The notes below the pieces were generated by a model that saw only the letters and a program-made list of their open reading frames with translations, searched no databases and had not been told where the DNA came from. Shown piece after piece: positions 33,226 to 39,071 of a DNA stretch of 39,071 bases. Source of the DNA: JAYZDP01 sp036337765 (GTDB taxonomy: Bacteria > Acidobacteriota > Thermoanaerobaculia > Multivoradales > Multivoraceae); NCBI GenBank assembly GCA_036337765.1, contig JAYZDP010000207.1:1-39071 (forward strand). The letters are read 5' to 3'. Position 1 is the first letter of the stretch. Each line of letters begins with the position of its first letter. Made by a program: the position numbers and the translations under genes.

Positions 33226-34161
33226 TCAGGGGACTGGGTAGGGGTCCTGGATGAAGGACAGGATCTCTCCGGAGAGCCTCTTGTCGGCTCGACTCATCGC
33301 CAGCACCATGCGCCGATGGCTGTCGGTCTCGAGCGCTACGAGCTTTACGCCGGCGCCGGCCTTCACCAGCGCTTCGCGCATCAGCTGGTTCTGCCTGCCT
33401 AGGGCGGGCCACTCCTTCGACGTATAGACGAGCAAGAACGGCGGTAGATCGGGGCCGCCCAGAAGCGGCAGCACGGATGCCCGCTCGCGCCAATCGTCGC
33501 GGGCCTCGTTGGTGGCGAAGCGCTTCTCCCATGCCTTCTCCCGACCGAAGGTCTGCCAGGTCTCGCGATCGGTCAGGTCGTACCCCGATCCGCTGACCGA
33601 GATGAAGCCCTCGACGGAGTCCGGGCCGAGATCGAAGCGTTTGGCCCGCGTCTCGTCCAGGATGGCGTGAGCCGCCAACCATGCGCCCGCGGAGTGACCC
33701 GACAGGAAGAGCTCTCCCGAGCTGCCGTAGTCTCGAGCGTGCCGTTGCACCCAAGCGATGGCCCTAGCCACGTCGTCGGCCTGTTCGGGCCAACGGACCT
33801 CGGGCTGGAGCCGGTAGTTGACGACGGCCACCCCGACGCCACGCGCGGCGTAGAAGCGCCCGACGTTGCCGTAGATGTCGAACCCGCCGATGCGTAACGC
33901 CTTGTCGCCGTTTTCGAGGGATCCGCCATGAACGAAAACCAGGATTGGCCACCCGGACCCCGCCGGCCGATAGAGGTCGAGGCGGTGCTTTTCCGTGTGG
34001 GCGTCGTCGCCCTCGAAGTATGCGAGATCGGTCATTACCGATCCCGCCTCTGGCGGCAAAGGCGCCACCTGGTAGAACGGCCCGACCGCCACCTTCTCGA
34101 CCGCGGTGCAGCCCTCCAGCAACAGAACCAGCGCGAGCGCTGCCAACATACGACTATTCAT
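33226..34161 (-). CDS. Alpha/beta-hydrolase lipoprotein (carboxylesterase/BD-FAE-like)
   Basis: This 311-residue esterase has a lipoprotein signal (ALVLLLEGCTA, Cys18). The oxyanion motif HGGSLENG is at residues 78-85, with the nucleophile Ser157 in LSGHSAGAW and a likely catalytic His in DSHRRMV near 285. It resembles kynurenine formamidase and bacterial BD-FAE-type esterases, which act on acetylated xylan, but substrate is not fixed. It converges with the LCAT-like gene, the stops only 3 bases apart. The hydrolase remnant at 34182 lies directly upstream. Confidence 0.85.
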   Translation of the reverse strand: MNSRMLAALALVLLLEGCTAVEKVAVGPFYQVAPLPPEAGSVMTDLAYFEGDDAHTEKHRLDLYRPAGSGWPILVFVHGGSLENGDKALRIGGFDIYGNVGRFYAARGVGVAVVNYRLQPEVRWPEQADDVARAIAWVQRHARDYGSSGELFLSGHSAGAWLAAHAILDETRAKRFDLGPDSVEGFISVSGSGYDLTDRETWQTFGREKAWEKRFATNEARDDWRERASVLPLLGGPDLPPFLLVYTSKEWPALGRQNQLMREALVKAGAGVKLVALETDSHRRMVLAMSRADKRLSGEILSFIQDPYPVP

Positions 34162-34181
34162 TGAGATTCAAGACTACGCGA

Positions 34182-34330
34182 TCACTCGACGATGGCCTGC
34201 ATCACGGCGTTGTGGAAATCAGCCCGCAGCGGCCCGCCCGGCGTCTGGACCATGAGCACGGCAGTCATGTTCTCCTTCGGATCCACCCAGAAGGTGGTGC
34301 CGAAGGCACCGCTCCAGCCGAAACTGGTAG
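34182..34330 (-). pseudogene. C-terminal remnant of a class C beta-lactamase-fold hydrolase
   Basis: The minus-strand frame ends with GWSGAFGTTFWVDPKENM then TAVLMVQ, which matches the last block of serine beta-lactamase-fold hydrolases (compare FGWGGAYHSSYWVDP at 24.4 kb). Roughly 45 residues survive; the sequence before this (34331-34433, reading MDRSQTPIDGWF) is unrelated, and the SxxK and Tyr motifs are missing. This is a broken gene end, not a working enzyme. Confidence 0.65.
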
Positions 34331-34579
34331 TGCTCGACGTACTCATGGACGATGAGGCGGAGGTGACTCTCGCCGAGGGGAACCACCCGTCAATCGGTGT
34401 TTGCGACCGGTCCATTCCCCTTGGGGACGCCACTTAGGCTAAGCGATTGAGAGTGTTCTGCTCAGTTCGTAGGTCGGCGCGGCTGGGAGCAGCTAGGGCG
34501 CGTAGTTCGCTATCGTTCCTTGCTCAGACCGCGCACTAACGATCTGTCCTCGTTCGTTTATCATCTCCCAGCGGTCCCC

Positions 34580-35179
34580 ATGGCTGGGACCCCGGAAAAC
34601 TCGATGGGCGATCGCGAACAGACCGGCGATTCCAACCGGTCGGAGGAGAACGAGGCCGCGAAACCGGCACCGGTCGTACCGTCTCTGGTCGACGGCGCGG
34701 AGCATCTCGTCGATCCGCGTACGGTGAGAGTGGCGCGCATCATCGGGTTCTCCGTGGTTCTCCCCCTCTCGATGGCCCCCCTGATCCTCTCCACGATCGG
34801 CTGGGCCGTCGGAGGCATTCCGGGCCCGGCCTATCTCGCAATTCTCGGGGTTTGGCTGTTGCTCCTCGCGTCGTTCTTGCTCTGGGCCTACCGCTGGCCC
34901 GCCGTGCGTCACCGGCACTTGCGCTACCTGGTGGAGGAGGAGGGTCTGTGCATTCGCCGCGGCGTCATCTGGCGCAAGGTGATCTGGATTCCGATCACAC
35001 GAGTCCAGCACACCGACGTCTCGCAAGGGCCCGTGCAGCGAAGGTTCGACCTGGGCACGCTCACGGTCCACACCGCCGGCACCGCGGGGGCGTCGATCTC
35101 CTTGGCCGGACTCGAGCACGGGATCGCCACACGCCTCAGTGACCACCTTCGACCCGCCCTCGCGACCGATGCAGACTGA
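34580..35179 (+). CDS. bPH2 (YdbS-type) membrane protein
   Basis: A 199-residue protein with two transmembrane segments (roughly residues 52-75 and 82-102) after a polar N-terminus, then a bacterial PH-like domain with YLVEEEGLCIRRGVIWRKVI and PITRVQHTDVSQGPVQRRF, the typical bPH2 signature. The ATG at 34580 is my choice; ATG 34604 (191 residues) is possible and neither has a strong ribosome site. It overlaps the larger bPH2 gene, as ydbS-ydbT pairs do in Bacillus, where they are associated with envelope stress. Function otherwise unknown. Confidence 0.8.
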   Translation: MAGTPENSMGDREQTGDSNRSEENEAAKPAPVVPSLVDGAEHLVDPRTVRVARIIGFSVVLPLSMAPLILSTIGWAVGGIPGPAYLAILGVWLLLLASFLLWAYRWPAVRHRHLRYLVEEEGLCIRRGVIWRKVIWIPITRVQHTDVSQGPVQRRFDLGTLTVHTAGTAGASISLAGLEHGIATRLSDHLRPALATDAD

Positions 35180-36728
35180 AGTCCGCCGATTGCACCGCTG
35201 GTCATGGCCGTTCATCGCCGTGGGCACGATCCGAGCGCTCATCCTTCCGATCGTTGGTGCCGTTCTCGCCTCCGGCGGAGTCTTGTTGTCGCGTCTGGAT
35301 CTGTTGTCCGTGCTCTTCGTCGTGCCGGCTTTCATCTCCGCGTTCATCAGGCAGCGGGTCTACAACTATCGCTTCATGGAGAGCGAGCTGGTGGTGCGCG
35401 ACGGCCTGTTGACGAAGAACGTGCGGCGCATTTCCTACGATCGGATCCACAACGTCGCGCTCGTGCGCAATCCGATCCATCGCATGCTGGCTGTCGCCAC
35501 AGCACGGATCGAAACCGCAGCGGGTGGCAAGCCCGAGGCATTGTTGCGGGTGGTATCGCTGGAAGCCGCGGAGGAGTTGAGGCGTTACACGCTGGCCGAA
35601 GGACACAGGGCGGCGTCGACGAACTCCGTGGAGAGAGCACGGGAGGTCAACCCGCCGCTGCAGGTTCCGGATCGCGAGCTCGTCCGCCTCGGCCTGATCA
35701 GCAACCGCGGCTTTCTTGTTGTTGCAGCCGCTCTGGGCGCCGCCGCTCAAGTGCAAGGGTGGAATCAGGGCTGGTTCGAGGACCAGGACTGGCAGAGAAT
35801 CTACGAGGGTGTCCGCGCAAGGGCCCCCGGCTGGGCCAGCTGGCTATTCGATTCGGGGACCACGGTCGGCAGAGTGTTCCTGGGTCTGGCCACGCTCGTA
35901 CTGCTGCTCGTCATCATCCGTGTGTTCTCGATGGCCTGGTATCTGGTGCGGTATCGGGGCTTCACGCTACACCAGAAGGGTGAGAACCTTCGCGCGGATT
36001 ATGGGTTGTGGCCCGAGGTTTCGTCGGTGATACCGGTGCATCGGATCCAGCTTGTGACGGTCAGTGCGTCGCTATTGCATCGCTGGTTCAGCCGGGCTTC
36101 GATCGATCTTGAAACGGCTGGGACCACTGATAGCAACTCCGAGCTGGCCGCGGCCTCGGGGGCGGCGAGTACGCGGCTGTGGTTGGCGCCGATCATCGAG
36201 ACCGACCGGGCGTATGGGTTGGTGCGGGACGTGCTGCCCGACGTAGATATCGAGGGGGTGGAGTGGAATCCGATCGAAGCGCGGGCGGTGCGGCGGATCT
36301 CTAGTCGCATCGCGATTGCGGTGACGCCGATCACGATTGGAATCGCGGCGCTGTTTGCGCTTGCTCCGATTCCGTTGAGTGGATGGCATGCGTTGTGGCT
36401 GCCGCTGGTGGTCTTGACGACGGCGTGGCTGGCCTCGCGCCAGTGGGTTCGCCGCACCGGGTACGCGCTGAGCGATTGCGCCATCTACTTTCGCAGTGGC
36501 TGGATCAGCCGCCAGGTCAGTGTGGTGCGTTTCGTCAACATACAGACGGTTTCGATGAAACAGTCACCGTTCGATTACAGGAATCGGATGGCGTCGGTGG
36601 CGGTGGATACGGCAGGGGCGGGGAGTTCGGGGCATCGGATTCATATTCCGTTCTTGGATGTTGAGGTGGCGAAGGGCATTCTGAGGCGGTTGTACGAGGA
36701 GACGCGTTGCACCGAGTTTCGCTGGTAG
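35169..36728 (+). CDS. Large bPH2 (YdbT-type) membrane protein
   Basis: This protein of 519 residues has repeated pairs of transmembrane segments each followed by a bPH2 domain: around YNYRFMESELVVRDGLLTKN, then GFTLHQKGENLRADYGLW, then GYALSDCAIYFRSGWISRQV with QTVSMKQSPFDYRNRMASV, the best-conserved repeat. The ATG at 35169 overlaps the previous gene's end by 11 bases; a GTG at 35139 is also in frame. Pairing of a small and a large bPH2 protein is the known YdbS/YdbT arrangement. Role is uncertain, proposed as envelope or phospholipid-related by analogy. Confidence 0.82.
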   Translation: MQTEVRRLHRWSWPFIAVGTIRALILPIVGAVLASGGVLLSRLDLLSVLFVVPAFISAFIRQRVYNYRFMESELVVRDGLLTKNVRRISYDRIHNVALVRNPIHRMLAVATARIETAAGGKPEALLRVVSLEAAEELRRYTLAEGHRAASTNSVERAREVNPPLQVPDRELVRLGLISNRGFLVVAAALGAAAQVQGWNQGWFEDQDWQRIYEGVRARAPGWASWLFDSGTTVGRVFLGLATLVLLLVIIRVFSMAWYLVRYRGFTLHQKGENLRADYGLWPEVSSVIPVHRIQLVTVSASLLHRWFSRASIDLETAGTTDSNSELAAASGAASTRLWLAPIIETDRAYGLVRDVLPDVDIEGVEWNPIEARAVRRISSRIAIAVTPITIGIAALFALAPIPLSGWHALWLPLVVLTTAWLASRQWVRRTGYALSDCAIYFRSGWISRQVSVVRFVNIQTVSMKQSPFDYRNRMASVAVDTAGAGSSGHRIHIPFLDVEVAKGILRRLYEETRCTEFRW

Positions 36729-37120
36729 GTGACGAGGTTCGTGTAGTCACTACGTCCGGACGATTGTCAAGCGTCGAGTTAGTGGCGATTGTTCCGTGAG
36801 GAACGTCACAAGCCAACGCCCGCACGATGCCGTTGCCCGACGGCGAAACGCTCCGCCGATGCCGATCCGGGCCAGTGGCCCAAGTGACTTCTTCTGCGCA
36901 CGGGCCTGTTCGGAATCGCTCATCTCATCCACCCCTCGCCTTGTTGCCGCACGCGATGCCCCTTCCCGGCTTCGCACTTCGGCCATTTCGGAATTCTAGG
37001 CTGTGGGTTGTGTCCCTTGCCTGCTGGCTAGGCAGCGATGCCGGCCTCGGCTGAGCGGGTAGAATCTGCTGGAACTGGCACAGCTGTCTGGACCGGTTCA
37101 GGATAGAGGTGGAATCGAAG
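36729..37120. other. Intergenic region before the third sulfatase
   Basis: About 390 bases with no gene I can name. It must contain the sulfatase promoter. The only coding candidate is a weak minus-strand frame at 36750-36923, listed separately. I found no repeat or hairpin of note. Confidence 0.45.
36750..36923 (-). CDS. Possible small hypothetical protein
   Basis: A 57-residue frame starts at an ATG with GAGGGG about eight bases upstream and begins MSDSEQARAQKKSLGPLARI, which has the look of a real N-terminus. The rest is Arg-rich and matches nothing I know. It may be the surviving start of a decayed gene or chance in GC-rich DNA. Confidence 0.2.
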   Translation of the reverse strand: MSDSEQARAQKKSLGPLARIGIGGAFRRRATASCGRWLVTFLTEQSPLTRRLTIVRT

Positions 37121-38689
37121 ATGTCGAGAACCGCACTCTTCGTCCTTTCTATCGGGTTGTTGCTTCCCTGGGCCGCCGTAGCGCAGCCCGAAGACCGCTC
37201 GGATCGATTCCTCCTGGCCGCCGCCGCACCGAATCGGGAGGTCGGGCCTGGGGATCGGCCCAACGTCCTCTTCATCGTGGCCGACGACCTGAATGTAGCG
37301 CTCGGCTCGTACCTCGATTCGGCCGCTCGACCGCAGTACGCCAGCGCGAAGACGCCGAACCTCGATCGGCTCGCAGCGCAAGGCATTCGCTTTGAGCGCG
37401 CCTACGTGCAGGGCCCCCTCTGCCACCCGTCGCGCACATCGTTCCTGAGCGGGCTCCGACCGTCCTCGACCGGCATCCTCGACAACTCGGCGGGACCGCG
37501 AGCCTCAATCGGCGATGCGTTGCGCATGCTGCCCGAGCATTTCCACGACCACGGCTACTTCACGGCCCGGGTCGGCAAGATCGCCCACAACACCCACGAG
37601 CACGCCGTCTCCTGGGATGTCTCGAACTTCGCGCTGTCGCGAGAGCCTGAGATGCGGTTCCATCTCCCGGGATACCTGCCCGGCAACGACCTCTCGGAGG
37701 TCCGCGACAACACCTGGGAGATAGCCGGAGCCAACGACGGGCTCTCCAGAGCGGAGATCCTGGCCGCGCTGGCACGGCCGGCGGGCCTGCCGCTGTCGTG
37801 GCGCGCGACGACCGAGTCGCCCCGCATGACGCCGGACGCAACGACGGCGACGCGGATCGTTCAGTTGCTATCTGAGAACCGCGACAAGCCCTTCTTCATC
37901 GCTGCCGGCTTCCACAAGCCGCACCAACCCTGGGTGGGACCGGCCTCGTTCTTCGACCAACACCCCGTCGACGAGATCGTTCTGCCGACGACGCCTCGGG
38001 GCGACACCGCCGACATCCCCGCCCCGGCATCTCAAGTCCGGCAGGACGACGCGGACCACACCGAGCGTCAGAAGAAACAGGCGATCGCGGCCTATCACGC
38101 GATGGTCACGATGACCGACTCCTACGTCGGCCAGCTCCTCGACGCCTTGGAACTCCTCGATCTCGCCGATTCGACAATCGTCGTCTTCACCAGCGACCAC
38201 GGCTTCCAGCTCGACGAGCACGGCGGCCTGTGGCGCAAGAGCGTCCAGTTCGAGGAGTCAACGCGGGTTCCGCTGATCGTCCGTCTGCCTGACGGCCGCA
38301 ACGCCGGTCGGGTGGCGACCGGGCTCGTCGAACTGGTCGACCTCTACCCGACGTTCGTCGACCTCGCCGGACTATCGGGCCCGGAACATGCGCTCGAAGG
38401 CACGAGCTTCGAGCCGCTGTTGGCCGAACCAAGTCGTCCTTGGAAGTCCGCTGCGTTCTCCGAGTCGAAGCGCGAGGGCTTTCACGGCCGCACGCTGCGC
38501 GAGCAGCGCTACCGCTACACGGAGTGGACACCACTCCCGGGCACCGAAGGCAAGACCCTGCGAGAGCTCTACGACCTCGAGGAAGACCCCTTCGAGTATC
38601 GCAACCTCGCGGCGAACGGCTCGCACGAAGCGGTCGTCGTGGACCTGTCCCGCCGCCTCGCGGCGGGGTGGCAGGCCGCCCTACCCTGA
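37121..38689 (+). CDS. Secreted sulfatase with canonical FGly motif
   Basis: This 522-residue sulfatase has a signal peptide (ALFVLSIGLLLPWAAVAQ). GAGG lies about ten bases before the ATG at 37121, which I prefer to the GTG at 37109. Metal-binding Asp55-Asp56 (FIVADDLNVALGSY) and the canonical C-x-P-x-R site Cys101 in LCHPSRTSFLSG are present, with the second metal site TSDHGFQLDEHG. It is iduronate-2-sulfatase-like, as the sulfatase at 30.4 kb is, but the two differ in signal type and FGly motif. Substrate not known. Its stop is followed in the same frame by a cytochrome remnant. Confidence 0.9.
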   Translation: MSRTALFVLSIGLLLPWAAVAQPEDRSDRFLLAAAAPNREVGPGDRPNVLFIVADDLNVALGSYLDSAARPQYASAKTPNLDRLAAQGIRFERAYVQGPLCHPSRTSFLSGLRPSSTGILDNSAGPRASIGDALRMLPEHFHDHGYFTARVGKIAHNTHEHAVSWDVSNFALSREPEMRFHLPGYLPGNDLSEVRDNTWEIAGANDGLSRAEILAALARPAGLPLSWRATTESPRMTPDATTATRIVQLLSENRDKPFFIAAGFHKPHQPWVGPASFFDQHPVDEIVLPTTPRGDTADIPAPASQVRQDDADHTERQKKQAIAAYHAMVTMTDSYVGQLLDALELLDLADSTIVVFTSDHGFQLDEHGGLWRKSVQFEESTRVPLIVRLPDGRNAGRVATGLVELVDLYPTFVDLAGLSGPEHALEGTSFEPLLAEPSRPWKSAAFSESKREGFHGRTLREQRYRYTEWTPLPGTEGKTLRELYDLEEDPFEYRNLAANGSHEAVVVDLSRRLAAGWQAALP

Positions 38690-38845
38690 GCCGGCGGCGC
38701 CACCGCTGGCGCACAGCAGGCAGAGGTCGACTTCGAGCCCCAGGTCCGCCCGATCTTCGCCCGCTACGGCTACGCCTGCCACGGACCGAACCGTGCGACC
38801 CGCGAGGCGCACCTCCTGCGCCTCGAGCCGATCACCGTCGACTGA
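38690..38845 (+). pseudogene. Remnant of a planctomycete-type cytochrome c (PSCyt1) domain
   Basis: Directly after the sulfatase stop, in the same frame, 51 codons read AQQAEVDFEPQVRPIFAR then YGYACHGPNRATREAHLLRL. This matches the start of PSCyt1 domains (VDF-x-x-x-V-RPI-x-x-x-CFACHGP-x-x-x-x-R-x-x-LRL) found in front of DUF1549/DUF1553 proteins. The first haem Cys is replaced by Gly, and a TGA ends it before any DUF1549 sequence. No start codon or signal peptide is present. It is a decayed gene piece. DUF1549/1553 genes often neighbour sulfatases in Planctomycetota and Acidobacteriota. Confidence 0.7.
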
Positions 38846-38960
38846 GTTCACCAAATCCGCGGTGCCATCGATCGGATCGAGGCTTACGAAGCCACGAGCG
38901 CGACACCTTGTTCTCGAATCCGATGGTTGGACAGGCCGTGCCGGTATAGTGCGCGAGCCC

Positions 38961-39071
38961 ATGCCGTTCCAAAGTCCGCAGTCGCGGAGGCGAATCGCCC
39001 GTCTTCAAGTAGGCGCCGCCGTCTCCTGCCTCTGGCTGCTGGTGATTGCTGTCCCCGGCGCTCTCGAAGCG
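38961..39071 (+). CDS. Start of a secreted protein, truncated by the window end
   Basis: The ATG at 38961 opens a frame of 37 codons to the window end. It begins MPFQSPQSRRRIARL and is followed by a hydrophobic segment (AAVSCLWLLVIAVPGALEA) typical of a signal peptide. Nothing of the mature protein is visible, so no family can be given. Confidence 0.5.
   Translation, partial: MPFQSPQSRRRIARLQVGAAVSCLWLLVIAVPGALEA

Noticed and set aside
34331..34433. Open frame in front of the hydrolase remnant as part of a real protein
   Set aside because: The residues are Ser/Thr-rich with no family likeness, and there is no ribosome site.

Overview
This 39 kb window is GC-rich, gene-dense bacterial chromosome. 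Four things suggest Acidobacteriota or a close relative (inference, not proven): a secreted VWA protein of the type typical of that phylum, several FGly-type sulfatases, a planctomycete/acidobacterial PSCyt1 cytochrome remnant, and a dockerin-bearing esterase outside any cellulosome locus. No tRNA, rRNA, CRISPR array, transposase, integrase or phage gene was seen.

Layout. 1-5.5 kb: a GMC flavoprotein oxidoreductase converges on a DUF35/thiolase-like pair (ATGA overlap, Ltp2-type retro-aldolase arrangement). A PQQ alcohol dehydrogenase with fused cytochrome c, a predicted lipoprotein, follows. 6-12 kb: a molybdopterin oxidoreductase is translationally coupled (GTGA) to a secreted gluzincin-TPR protein, followed by a VWA protein gene broken by an in-frame TAG. 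12-16.8 kb: a sulfatase-fold lipoprotein with Thr at the nucleophile position, a fragment of a sigma-54 activator, an acyl-CoA synthetase and an SDR. 16.8-24 kb: DUF481 protein, ECF sigma factor, a frameshifted sixA, then a phosphate-response block (porin O/P, phoB, phoR, ppx) on the minus strand. 24-30 kb: an outer-membrane protein remnant, a class C beta-lactamase-fold hydrolase, gap-pfk (overlapping start/stop), an agmatinase-type ureohydrolase and a dockerin-tagged SGNH hydrolase. 30-39 kb: a lipoprotein, two FGly-motif sulfatases, an LCAT-like protein, an alpha/beta-hydrolase lipoprotein, a pair of bPH2 membrane proteins, remnants, and the start of a secreted protein.

How the genes work together. 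The oxidoreductases, acyl-CoA ligase, SDR and thiolase/DUF35 pair fit oxidation and CoA-dependent breakdown of complex lipids or steroids. The sulfatases and esterases fit scavenging of sulfated and esterified polymers outside the cytoplasm. PhoBR, Ppx, porin O/P and SixA fit phosphate sensing and phosphohistidine or polyphosphate turnover.

The most unusual signal is a dispersed structured repeat of about 75-90 bp in two intergenic regions (near 15.94 and 22.61 kb). It has a nearly invariant 29-nt block followed by a hairpin with a compensatory base-pair change. The second theme is gene decay: six broken or truncated genes, two of them by a single lesion.
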